The notes below the pieces were generated by a model. The model worked only from the letters and a program-made list of their open reading frames with translations. It was not told the DNA's origin and ran no database searches. From Talpa occidentalis (Eukaryota > Chordata > Mammalia > Eulipotyphla > Talpidae): a stretch of DNA of 64,000 nt. Below, in pieces: positions 43,346 to 53,434 of the stretch. Location: NCBI RefSeq assembly GCF_014898055.3, contig NW_023601754.1, positions 52,011,013-52,075,012 on the forward strand, read 5' to 3'. The first letter of the stretch is position 1; each line of letters opens with the position of its first letter. The position numbers and the translations under genes are program-made.

Positions 43346-46020
43346 CCTGCACAGGGGCAGCGCAGCTGGGGCCTCATGACTGGCCCCGTCCGGCCTTTGC
43401 CTCTGGGGGCCCAGGGAAAGGGCGGGCTGCGGGCAAGGCTGACCCCGCGGAGGAGGGGCAGCGGCTGAGGCCCACGTCTGGGCACGGGGTCAGCTCTCAG
43501 AGAGGGCTGTGGGGAGGGGGAGACACGCCAGGGCCAGGCTCTGCCCCTCCAAGCTGGCGGTGACGGCTGGGCAGGACCCCTTGGCCCCCATCCCTCCGGA
43601 CGCCGCCTCCGTTGAGTGCACGCCGCCCCTCTGCCCTGAGCCCTGCCCGCCCGGTGCTCAGGGGCCCGAAATCTGCCGGGTGACCGGGGCTAAGAGTGGG
43701 CAGGGCAGCGGCCCCTCAGCTTGGCCCCCCACAGGCCAGGGCCCCCCCACCCCAGGAGAGTGCTGCCCCCAGCCCGCGTGCCCCCGCGCTCCCCTACAGT
43801 CTGGGCTGACTCACCCCATCTGGACCCCAGACTCCTCCGGAAGGGCAGCGGGGAGGGGTGGGGGGCGGCACAGGGACTTGAAAGCAGTCAGCAGTGCTTG
43901 GCCACGGGGGCAGGGTGGGACGGGGCCCAGCACCGGGCTGCTGGGGTGCACTTCCCCAGATACCCCCAGGCCTGGCGGAGAGAGACTCCTCCTGGGGCTG
44001 GGGGAGCAGGGGCCTGCCCCAGCAGGGCCAGTCAGCCTGCAGAGGGGCAGGCAGGGCCCAGGGGGTGTCACCTGGGGGGCAGGGTGTTCCCCAGGTGGCC
44101 CTGCCCAGGGCAGTGGTCCTGGCTCTTCTGGCCTTTCTGGGGTCTGTGGGCTTGACCCACGAGCCCCTCCACAGCCCGTGACCTGGGCCCCAGATCGAGG
44201 TGACCTGTGACCCGAAAAGCTTTGTGCCCGAGTCCCAGGGCTCCAAGGTCCTTCCCGGAGCGGGGGAGAGGGAGGCCGGCCTGCGCCCCCACTCTCCAGA
44301 GGGGGCTGTGAGGTGCTGGGGGGGCAGGCAGAGCCAGGGTGCCACATCAAGGCCCCCAGACCCTAGAACAGTGGGCCACTGTGTGGCCGGGGGTGGGGCA
44401 TGGGGCCGGAGGCAGTGCCGGGGGGCTGCGGCTCCTGGGTGTCTCGTTATTGACATGGGTGATGTCACTGCTGGCCAGTGGGGACCTCTGGGGGCCCCTG
44501 CCACGTACCGGGCGTGCTCTGAGCCACCTGAACAAACCTGAGGGGCCCTGTGCTCCCCACCCCAGCCACCGCTGCATGGCCCACCCGGCCTTCTGCTCAC
44601 AGGAGAGGGGGCAGGCGCAGGAGGGGCTGGGCCTCGGGTGCCCTCAGCCCCAGCCCCTGTGCCCAGCTGACTGATCCTGCTCCTTCACTGCTGCTGCCCA
44701 GGCCATCTCTGGGAGCAGCTGCCCCCCACGTCCTGGGCCTGGGGTGCCACGCCCATGCCCAACTCCACAGGCCTCTGTTCCGAGCCTGCAAGGCCTGCAG
44801 CCCAGGCAGGCCCTCGCCCCTGGCCCATGCGCAGCGGCCTCCCCGCTCCCTGCCTCCGGGCCTCGCTCCAGGAAGGGGCAGGGGCGGTCCCTTCCCTGGG
44901 GTCTGTGCACTGGTTATCACAGCCTAGAGTTCTGGGGGCCCCTCTCTCCCAGCTTCGCACCCCAACCCCCGCTGTCAGCTGCCCCCGCTCCTTGGGGTCC
45001 CCCTTTGGAGATGGGCTTCTGTCAAGTGTGGGGCGTGGGCTGCCCGGCCTGACCGCCCGGCCTGGACTGTGCCTGTGCGCGCTGGGCGGCCCCCGCAGGC
45101 CGGCGGTGCTGGGCGGCCGGAGCCCCCGCCTGGCGCCGGCCTCTGTTTGCCCGGCCCCCGTCGCGGCCGGCCAGGTGTTCGGTGATGGGGCGCCGCGCCC
45201 CGGGACAAGGGCCCAGTGTGTGCCTCGGCCAGCGCGCGCTGACAAGGAGCAGAAAAGACGCAGTGTCTGCTTCCAGGAACACGGCGGCCGCACTGCCGGC
45301 CTCTTCCCAGCAAGCCGGCCTGCAGGTGGGCGCCCCTCAGCCCTGGAAGGGGGCCAGCCTGTCCGTGGCCAGGCAGGCTGAGGTGCGGAGGGGGGCGAGG
45401 GCGAGGCGGAGGGAGGGAGCCGGTGGCTGCACGTCCCAGGGAGCTCACCCCAGCCTCCCCACCCCCAGCAGGGCTGCAGCCTCGGCTCCTTCCAGAGCCT
45501 TCCACTCCCCACCGGGGTCATGAGGTCGCCAGGGCTGGTCAGGCACAGCCCGCATGCCATGCGGGTGAGGAGAGGAGGCCCTGGGGCCCCCGGCCTGAGG
45601 CCGTGAGGGGCTCCCCCCTCCCCTGCTGGATACACCCCCAGCTCTGGGCAGGAAACCATTTGTCTTCCCGGGAGCCTGGGTGTGGAGAGGGGCCGCCGTG
45701 GGGCCCAGCCCGCCGCGGGAGAGACTTCCCAGGGTCTATTGTAGTCAGACCCACGTCACTCCGCAAGGATCCCATTTCCTCTGCATTGTTGGCGCTGTCT
45801 GCCCCCAGGGCGGGGTGCCCGTGCCAGCCTGGCCGCGTCCGCTGTAGACGTGCTCGGCCGTGGGAGCCCCGGGCGGCAGAGCCCACCCGGCCCGGCGCCC
45901 AAGCAGCTCCCGCACCCGAGGCCCAGAGCACAGACTGAGGGCCTCGCCCGCGCCCCGCACCCCACCCCACACCGTGCCCCCAAACCCAAGCTGCCGGGCC
46001 GGGCCGGGGCAGGGAGTGGG
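43346..46020. other. Intergenic, nothing recognised
   Basis: GC-rich, without exons or clear repeats that I can support. Confidence 0.4.
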
Positions 46021-46029
46021 GCTAGACGG

Positions 46030-46152
46030 GGCACCCACGGGGCACATGTGGGGTACATGGGCACACACAGGGCGCACACAGCACATGTGGGGTACACGGG
46101 GCACACGTGGGGTACACACAGCACACATCGGGTACACACAGGGCACACAGAG
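46030..46152. repeat. Imperfect tandem repeat, GGGGCACACGTGGGGTACAC type
   Basis: About 120 bp of degenerate, roughly 17-30-bp units mixing GGGGTACA and GGGCACACA words. It contains CACGTG E-boxes. Confidence 0.75.
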
Positions 46153-46479
46153 ATCTGCTTCTGGGAGCTGAGGGACAGGTCACTGCCCACCCGACCCCTC
46201 GGGGCTCCCCGAGGGCTCCAGGGGGTTGTGCTGGGCGCCTGGCAGGCTGGAGGACACTGCAGGAGCCCCGGGCCACTACGTGTCCCTCCCCGCCCCCCCA
46301 CCCCAGCCCCTGTATTCCCCCATTTGGCCTCAGCCCCTCACATTCTCCCCCACTCGGCGAGGCCCCCGCCCCCACCCCACACTGGGCTTTGGGAGTGAAA
46401 TTCCAGCCCCTGCTGCCGCAGGCCTGCGTTCTCAGAGTGCCTCTGGTGTGGGGGCGCCAGCAGCCTGTGCAAGGAGCCT

Positions 46480-46600
46480 CCTTAAGCCCCTTTTCTAAAA
46501 GGCAGGAAATCGGGTCGGCCAAAGGCAAACACATTCCAACCTGGCCACCGGGGCTCTGGCGGCTGGGCCACCCCTGTTTAACCAGCCCCAGGGTGCGGGC
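46480..46600. promoter_or_regulatory. Candidate enhancer near H19 (FOX/TEAD)
   Basis: Less GC-rich island with CTTTTCTAAAAGG, adjacent GCAAACA (46525-46531) and CATTCC (46532-46537, TEAD), and TGTTTAACCAG. It is 3.9 kb downstream of the H19 start. Confidence 0.35.
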
Positions 46601-48139
46601 ATGTTTGTGGGACTTCGGCCGGCTCTGCCCGCAGCCCCCCTCAGGCACTCAGCCCCCAGCGCCCCTCTGCCGCTCAGCCCCGGAGCAGCCGCGGGCAGGG
46701 GCGGGCAGCTCTGTCCGGCCGCGTTCAAGGGGCAGGCGTGGGGGCGCCCGGCAGGTCAGGGAGGCACACGGGTCATCTGTCCATCCAGGTGGCCCCGGGG
46801 GGTGGGGCGGCCCTGCCCGGCCACGTTCCAGACCAGATCCATCCACTGCCTTTCCCGCGTCCACCCGGCCCGGGGTGGGAGCCGGCTGAGTGTGGGTGTG
46901 GCCGGGCCCGGGTGACCCCGGGAAGCCACCCGCCACCCTGGCGCACCGAGGACCCCTGCCCGGACCCCGTTCCCACGGAGGGGCGCCATGCCCTGGTGTA
47001 GGGCCCCTCCCCCCGGGCTCGGGCCCAGCACCGGGACGCCCCCTCGCCCTCCCCCACCCGCCCCGTGGCTGCTTTCATCCCCCAGGCCCGGCAGACCAGA
47101 GACCAGACACCAGGCCCGGGCGGTGTTTACAATCGAGGCGCTGAGCCCCCTGACTCCTGACACCTGGGCAGGCCCCACCAGGCCTGCGCTGGCCGGGGCC
47201 TGGGCAGCCCAGCGAGCGCTTCTGGGGCCTCCCTGCAGGGCAGGGGGTTGCAGCCCCCAGCTCCAGCTGCAGGGTGACCGCCGGGCCCTGCCAGCAGCGT
47301 GGGGTCCCCGTCCCCAGAACCCTTGGCCACATGGCCTGCACCCTCAGGCAGAGGGGCCCGGAGGGGGGCCCGGAGGGGAGCCCAGACTTGCGGGGCGGGG
47401 GAGGGGCAGGCAAGGGTGGCCAGGGGCACGAGGGCCAGCTCTCGCCTCCCATCAGTGGCCCGGGTCATGGGCAGGCGTGTCCCCGGCTGTGAGCACGGCC
47501 AGGGCCAGGCCCGGCGCCCCCAAGCGCTGCCGCCACGTCCTCAGTGTTGCTGCACAGCCTGGCTGGGGGCGGGGGCCGTGGGCATCGCCCAGCTGCTGCC
47601 CTGTGTGGACCACCCTGGGGGGGCCTCGACCTGCAGGACGCATGGCAAGGCTGCCGGCCAGCACCCCAGCCCGGCCCCCTGCACCCCACACCTCCGCCCC
47701 GCCCTTGTGTCTTCACTGGCCCCGTGGCCCCCGAGTGTGAAGCCCCGCCCCCGCGTGAGTGTGAGTGTGAGTGAGTGTGAGCCCGCGGGACACCCGCGCG
47801 CAGGGGTGCGGAGGGCGAGCCGCCGGGGTGCGCCACGTGTCCAGCCCGGCTCTGCCCGGGACCCCAGGCCAGGCTCGGGGCGGGCCGGGACGCGAGCAGG
47901 GCGCGGGGATTTGGGGGCTCACGGGAGACCCCCCTTCACGCCAGGCGGCCCCCCCCCAGGCCCGCGGCCACGTGGCACCTGCCCCAGCGCCGGCCCCTCG
48001 CGGCCCGGGCCCGCCCGCCCCGCCCCGGCCCCAGGCGGCGCCCGCCGGCCCAGCCCCCTCCCGGCCCCCCTCGGCCGCGCCCCCCGCCCCCGCCCCCCCG
48101 CCCCCCAGCGAGCAGGATTCCGGAGGGTGGTGTGATGTG

Positions 48140-48145
48140 TTTATT
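48140..48145 (-). terminator. H19: H19 poly(A) signal
   Basis: TTTATT on the plus strand reads AATAAA then CACATCACAC on the minus strand, corresponding to AATAAACACTG at the end of human H19. Confidence 0.88.
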
Positions 48146-48323
48146 GACGGTCCGGCAGAGCCGGGGGGAGGGGCGGGCGGGCGAGGCGACGCTGGAATGT
48201 CTCGAGGTCCGGCAGGCGGGGGCGGGGCGCGCGGCCCCCCTGCACCCCGCGGCGGGCCGGGGGGGGGCCGCGCACACGCGCTCACGCACACACTCGTCAC
48301 GCACACGGAGGCGCCCGCTCCGG

Positions 48324-48350
48324 CCAGTGCAACGACTTAGTGCAAATGAA
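48324..48350 (-). other. H19: Most conserved block of H19 exon 5
   Basis: On the minus strand TTCATTTGCACTAAGTCGTT then GCACTGG, nearly identical to human. It stands out as AT-richer in a GC-saturated exon. It is followed by a GTGTGTGCGTGAGCGCG run that is also present in human H19. Confidence 0.85.
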
Positions 48351-49325
48351 TGGGGGGCGGGGAGCGGAGCGGGCTGGCGCCTCGGGGTGGGGGGGGGTCG
48401 GCGGCGGCGGCTGTCGGGCCGGGTCGGGCCGGGTCGTCCGGGTCCGGGCGGGCCTCGCGGTCTCTGCGCCTCGGCGTCCTGCGGAGACAGGAGGGCGTGG
48501 GCTCGTGGGCTCGTGGGCGCGCGGGCGCGCGGGGGGCGCGGGGCGCAGCGGCTGGGGGGCCGCTCACCTTCCAGAGCCGCTGGCGGCGGTGGTTCCGAAT
48601 GCAGCATTTCTCACGTCAGAGCTAGAGGGACTTGAAGAAGTCCGGGTCCGAGGCCCAGGCGTGCGCTGGGCAGCACCAATTCTGCGGGGGGCAGGGCGTG
48701 AGCGCGCGCCCGCGGGCAGCGCCTCCCGGCCCGGGGCGGGGGCCTCACCTTGCAACTTGTGGGTTCTGGGTCCAGATGCACCTGTGTTGGCTCCTTCGGG
48801 AAGGGAAGCTGCAGAGGCCCTCGGCTGTTCTGGCCCCGCGGCCGCGTGTCTGTGGGGAGCAGAGCCTGAGCGGCCGCCCGCCGGCCCCCACCCCGCCCGC
48901 ACCCCGGCCGCACCCCACTTACCAGGAGGGCCGGACACTCCCTCTGTCCTCGCCGTCACACCAGACCATGTCACATCCCTCTGACCACCTCCCGTGTCCG
49001 GCCTCCCGGCTGGCCGCCATCCGCCCCACGGACACCTGGCTGCGGGGTTGAGAAGGCGCTGGGATGCGGGCGGGCGAGAGGCGGGCGGCAGTGGGCAGCA
49101 GACGGGCACTCACCCTGTTCTCCCGTCCGGGCGCCGATCTCTGCTCCATCGTCGCCCACGTGGCCCGCCTTGGCCACGGGCTCCGGAGGCCAGCGCCCCT
49201 CTGGCCGTCGCCTGCCTGCACCCCTCTCCCCGAAAATGCACTCACTCTGCCCCGCCTGTCCTGCCTGTCCTAGTCTCGCCCGATGCCCTTGGCTCCCCTG
49301 GTGCTGTCCTGTCCTGTGCTCGCCG

Positions 49326-49372
49326 CCCAGCGCCCGCTCCATGGCTGTGAGGCCCTCAGAGCTGGCGCTGGG
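49326..49372 (-). ncRNA. MIR675: Shortened miR-675 precursor region in H19 exon 1
   Basis: Flanks align with human H19 around pre-miR-675: GGCACTGC on the 5' side, and CCAGGGGAGCCAAGGGCAT shortly after on the 3' side. Between them is a 47-nt segment able to form a hairpin with a perfect outer 9-bp stem (CCCAGCGCC with GGCGCTGGG) and an inner GCTC/GAGC pairing. The human precursor is 73 nt. The word GAGGGCC-CACAG of the 5p arm is partly kept, but the TGTATGCCCTCACCGCTC part of the 3p arm is absent. It is probably not a normal miR-675 gene; the symbol marks position only. Confidence 0.5.
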
Positions 49373-50238
49373 TGCAGTGCCCGCGGGCCGGGCCGCAGCA
49401 GCCTCCTTGCTGCAGAAATCCTGAGCCCAGCCCGCCACCCGTGTGACACCCTGCACTGCCCTTCTGTCCCGTTCTCCGGCCCTCAACGCCCGGCACGGGC
49501 CACAGTCCCGGCCGGGCCACCCGTGGCCTCCTACTCTGTGAATTGCGGTGGGTGAGATTTGGTGGCGGCTGGGGAGCCTCTTCCCTGTGTCCCCCCATGT
49601 CCCTCGCTGCGGCCTGGGTGCCCGCACCCTGCTGGACACCTGCGGGCGCTGGCGTCTCCTGGCTGGCAGCCCTGCCCGGCCTCCCGCCCGCTCCTGCGCT
49701 CTCCTGCCCCGTGGCCCCAGCCTGCTCGGTCTCGGCCCCTCCGAGACGGTGTCTCCTGTGCTGGTCGCCTCGCCCTGTCCTGCCGCCCTGCCGGGGGCAG
49801 CCACTTCTCCTCACTGGTCCCTCCTCCCCGGACCTCCGTCTTCCAGAGGCCGGAGATCAAAGGCCAGGGAGGGAAGGGGACTCACCTGGCCGGCAGAGCG
49901 GCCTCCCCTGCCCACGGCTGCCAGCCGTCCGCGCCGCCCCAGGCCCGCGCCCTCTCCAGCTCCTCCTCGTCCACCAGCCGCCACGCCCTGAAACCAAAAT
50001 TGACCGGGATGAATGTCTGGCTCCCCCTTCTTCCCTGTGTACCCCAGCTTGGGCCGGGCACACCCCACACCGATGTTCTCCTTTCCCCAACACGTCTGGG
50101 GCCCCGCGCCACGCTCCCCCGCCGCTCCCTGCCGCAGCAGCCCCGACTGCGCCACTCCTGCCAGACTCCAGATGCCCAAGGTGATCCTTGGCCCACGCAG
50201 GCTTCCTGCGCCCTGTCTCCCCTGTACCCCGCTTCCCT

Positions 50239-50345
50239 CCCGCTTCCCTGGTTACCCCCGGCACCCCTGCTTCCCTGGTTACCCCCTGGCACCCCCGCTT
50301 CCCTGGTTACCCCCTGGCACCCCCGCTTCCCCAGTTTCCCCCGGC
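50239..50345 (-). repeat. H19: G-rich 28-bp tandem repeats at the H19 5' end
   Basis: On the minus strand, about 3-4 units like GGGGGTGCCAGGGGGTAACC + AGGGAAGC. Human H19 begins with similar GGGTAAC/GGGGAA repeats, so the feature is old although the unit is species-specific. Runs of four to five G could form quadruplexes in the RNA. Confidence 0.8.
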
Positions 50346-50383
50346 CCCCCCACCCCACCCACCACCCCCACCCTCACCCAGCT

Positions 50384-50475
50384 CTGCGGCCCTAGCCCGG
50401 GCTTTTTCTAACTGGGGTGGCCCCGCCCCGAATTCCCGCCCCTGATCGGCCGGCCAATCGGCGCCGGGACCGTGC
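50384..50475 (-). promoter_or_regulatory. H19: H19 promoter
   Basis: Read on the minus strand: an inverted CCAAT (ATTGG, plus-strand CCAAT at 50454-50458), GC boxes (GGGGCGGG twice), then CCACCCCAGTTAGAAAAAG and CCCGGGCTAGG just before the start. The last two words are nearly identical to the human H19 promoter. TTAGAAAAAG serves as a weak TATA-like element about 25-30 bp upstream. Confidence 0.85.
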
Positions 50476-51299
50476 TGGGGCCACCGCGGGCCCACCTCCC
50501 CGAGGCCGCCCAGCATGCGTCAGCACCACCCCGGACTCTCTGAGGACGCCCCACCCCCTCCGGAGCCCGCGGGCAGGGTCTGGCATCATGCCCCCCAGGT
50601 GGACATGGGGTCCCCTCGGGCGGCCACACACAGTCTCCAGCCACCGCGCAGTGCGCGCAGCCAGGACACGGCCCCAGCGGGGTCCCCGGGCTCGCCCTGC
50701 TCCGCCAAGGCTGTGGTGGGGCGCACACATGCAGCCCAGGTCCCGCGAGTCCAGAGGACCGGTGGCGGCCGTGCCAGAGGCATCGGGGCTCAGTTTTGCA
50801 GATGAAAGTGCCAGGGGCCCGCGGGCGGGGTGGTGCAGCTGCTGCCCACACTGCCTTGCGGCCACGCTGGCTCCGGGGGCCAGCTCCCACCATGCATGGC
50901 ACCCAGGACCCTTGCGGCCGAGCTCCTGCCGGGTGCAGCCGTGGGCGCTCCGGAGACAGCAGCGCGGCAGCCCCAGGGCCGGCCCTGGCTGTGTCTGCTG
51001 CACGGGCGCCGCCACCGCGGGACGGAGCAGAGCTGGGAGCTCAGGCACCGCACCCTTGCCACCCTCCTGGGGACCCCGCCCGACAGGGTGATGGCGCGCC
51101 CTGGGGTGCAGTCAGGCGAGGGGCCGGAGCTCCCGCAGCTAGCACACCTCAGGGAGCCCCAGGGGCGCTCGCGGCGGTGCCCACAGACAGTTGGTGTGCC
51201 CTGCGGAGGCCACGTCCAACCTCTGTCCTGGGTGTACCTCCATAATTGTCGTGTGAAACCCCAGAACTAGCCATGGGGGACTCTCAAGGTAGGGGGGCA
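50476..51299. other. H19 promoter to ICR spacer
   Basis: CpG-rich spacer with no repeat modules of the ICR type and no gene. TTTTGCAGATGAAAGTGCC at about 50,793 may be a MIR scrap. Confidence 0.5.
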
Positions 51300-51350
51300 G
51301 ACCCCAACTCTTGGCCACAGAGGACCGCGGCTGGGGCGCGCGGGTCCACA

Positions 51351-51364
51351 CCGCCACCTCGCGG
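51351..51364 (-). promoter_or_regulatory. ICR CTCF site 1
   Basis: Minus strand CCGCGAGGTGGCGG: 13 of 14 against CCGCGNGGNGGCAG, and the one change (A to G) is allowed by the general CTCF matrix. Nearest site to the H19 promoter. Confidence 0.75.
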
Positions 51365-51758
51365 CCGTTCCTGCCCACCCACACCAACAGGCACCATTCA
51401 GGGGCGCACCGGGCTGGCTGGGATCAGCCCAAGACTAAGAGAGAACACCCCAGAATCTCCCGCGTGACAGGCCACCCCAGTCTCCCATGGTGCCCGACGC
51501 CCCGCGGGAAGGGTCTCCCTCCAGAGCCAAGCTCCTCGCCGCCACCTGAGATGTGGGGACCCCCCCTCTGCCCAACTGTCACTTTGCACCTAGTTCAACA
51601 GCGCATCCTGGGGACTCTAGCGGAGGCAGCCCAGGAACCCAGAAAACACCCCAGCTCCCGATGACCCGCGTGGACCCTCGGTATCGCTGTGCGGATCCGG
51701 GCCGCGGCTCGGGCAGACCCCGGGCGGCCCCGCGACTCTGCTGATGTGTGAGGCTGTG

Positions 51759-51772
51759 CTGCCGCCTCGCGG
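51759..51772 (-). promoter_or_regulatory. ICR CTCF site 2
   Basis: Minus strand CCGCGAGGCGGCAG, a full match to the H19 ICR CTCF consensus. It contains a CpG pair in the core, so binding should be methylation-sensitive. Confidence 0.88.
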
Positions 51773-52177
51773 CCGCGCCCGTCCCCACACCACGGCCGCC
51801 CAGCGCCGCTGCGGGTGTGCCCAGCCCCGCGATCAGTGCCCTGCTCCAGGGAACACCCCGGAATCCCGAGCGCGAGACAGGCCGCCCCGGTCTCCCGTGC
51901 CGCCCGACGCCCCGCGGGAAGGGTCTCCCTCTGGAGCCAAGCTCCTCGCCATCTGACGTGTGGGCACCCCCCCCCATTGTGCCCAACTGTCACTTTGCCC
52001 CCAGTTCAACAGCGTGTCCTGGGGACTCTAGCGGGGGCAGCCCGGGGACACCCCAGCTCCCGATGGCCCGCGTGGCCTCGGTGTCGCTGTGCGGATCCGG
52101 GCCGCGGCATGGCGGACCCTCGGCAGCCCCGGCATGGCGGACCCTCGGCGGCCCCGGCTGTGACGGCTGAGGCTGTG

Positions 52178-52191
52178 CCGCCGCCCCGCGG
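52178..52191 (-). promoter_or_regulatory. ICR CTCF site 3
   Basis: Minus strand CCGCGGGGCGGCGG, one change from the ICR consensus at a position tolerated by CTCF. Confidence 0.75.
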
Positions 52192-53000
52192 CCGCCCCTG
52201 TCTCCACACTTACGGCCGCCCCGGCGCCGCCGGGGGAGCGTGGACGGCCTGGGGCCGTGTCCCGTGCCCCCCCACCCTCTCGTGAGAGACGCCGCGTTGC
52301 TGGAGGACTAGGGCAAGGGTCTCCCTGTGTATCGTGAGCTCCCCGTCATGTCTGCCATGGGGGAAGTGACCCCCAAGTGTCCCCTTATCTCGCTGGGGGG
52401 TGACTCGGCCCTAATCCAGGGCGCAGTCGGGGAACGCACCTCCACTGCTGTTGACGACCCCAGAGCAGAGAAGCGGTGTCTACCAACCGTGAGCTTGCTT
52501 GTCCCATCAGGACCCCACTCTTTACCGACCCCCAATGGGGCGACGCTGCACCCCACCTGGGTGGCACTTCTTTCAGTGGGACCTGGCGGCAGCGGGCGCC
52601 TCCGGGCACCTCGGCGGCACGCCCACCTCTTTAGCATCTGAAAGAGCAGATGGAATGGCCGTGCCCCCAGCTGGCTCCTGGGCCGGGCGGCTGAGTGTCC
52701 CCCTTGGAGGTAGACGTCGGTCTAACGGGGTCTGCCATTTGGGGGGCTGAGTTGTGGGGTGCATGTGCTGGGCTGGGAGCGCAAATTCCCAGGACTTGGT
52801 GGCATCTTGCCTGGGAGTACAGAGTGTGGGGGGACTATGGTTGTGGGGTACAGGGTAGTTCAACCTGGCACCTGGGGGCTCAGAGAGCACCCCCACTGTC
52901 CAATGACCCGCGTGGACCCTCAGTATCGCTGTGCGGATCCGGGCCGCGGCTCGGGCAAACCCCGGGCGGCCCCGCGACTCTGCTGATGTGTGAGGCTGTG

Positions 53001-53014
53001 CTGCCGCCTCGCGG
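53001..53014 (-). promoter_or_regulatory. ICR CTCF site 4
   Basis: Minus strand CCGCGAGGCGGCAG, identical to site 2 including long flanks, because it lies in the duplicated copy. Confidence 0.88.
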
Positions 53015-53420
53015 CCGCGCCCGTCCCCACACCACGGCCGCCCAGCGCCGCTGCGGGTGTGCCCAGCCCCGCGATCAGTGCCCTGCTCCAGGGAACACCC
53101 CGGAATCCCGCGCGCGAGACAGGCCGCCCCGGTCTCCCGTGCCGCCCGACGCCCCGCGGGAAGGGTCTCCCTCTGGAGCCAAGCTCCTCGCCATCTGACG
53201 TGTGGGCACCCCCCCCCCCATTGTGCCCAACTGTCACTTTGCCCCCAGTTCAACAGCGTGTCCTGGGGACTCTAGCGGGGGCAGCCCGGGGACACCCCAG
53301 CTCCCGATGGCCCGCGTGGCCTCGGTGTCGCTGTGCGGATCCGGGCTGCGGCATGGCGGACCCTCGGCAGCCCCGGCATGGCGGACCCTCAGCGGCCCCG
53401 CGGTGACGGCTGAGGCTGTG

Positions 53421-53434
53421 CCGCCACCCCGCGG
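53421..53434 (-). promoter_or_regulatory. ICR CTCF site 5
   Basis: Minus strand CCGCGGGGTGGCGG; the counterpart of site 3 in the duplicated copy with one C/T difference in the core. Confidence 0.75.

Larger units (their letters stand above)
48118..50383 (-). ncRNA. H19: H19 imprinted long non-coding RNA
   Basis: Maternally expressed lncRNA in mammals, abundant in fetal tissues. Five exons by minus-strand GT-AG sites: exon 1 50383-49114, exon 2 49039-48923, exon 3 48849-48749, exon 4 48681-48568, exon 5 48478-about 48118. The small introns (73-89 bp) match the compact human gene. On the minus strand, exon 4 carries GGTGCTGCCCAGCGCACGCC, then TGGGCCT and CCCTCTAGCT, ending GGCTCTGGAAG before GTGAG. 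Exon 3 ends CCAGAACCCACAAGTTGCAAG, like human CCAGAACCCACAACATGAAAG. Exon 2 has CATGGTCTGGTGTGACGG; exon 1 has CTTGGGCATCTGGAGTCTGG and CTCACCCACCGCAATTCA; exon 5 has TTGCACTAAGTCGTTGCACT. The start site was set by alignment with the human leader (GCTGGGTGAGGG). No conserved long reading frame, as expected for a non-coding RNA. Confidence 0.96.
51661..52325 (+). repeat. ICR duplication, copy A
   Basis: Begins ATGACCCGCGTGGACCCTCG and runs through CTCF sites 2 and 3. It recurs 1,242 bp downstream with only a handful of substitutions over roughly 580 bp. Copy A has about 36 extra bases near its end (GGCCTGGGGCCGTGTCCCG-containing). Confidence 0.92.

Noticed and set aside
48132..50383. Protein-coding frames within H19
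   Set aside because: Plus- and minus-strand frames here are not aligned with the spliced exons, and H19 is an established non-coding RNA.
51536..51549. A sixth ICR CTCF site (CAGGTGGCGG core on the minus strand)
   Set aside because: The core AGGTGGCGG is present but the 5' half is poor (about 10 of 14) and the word is not kept in the duplicated copies.
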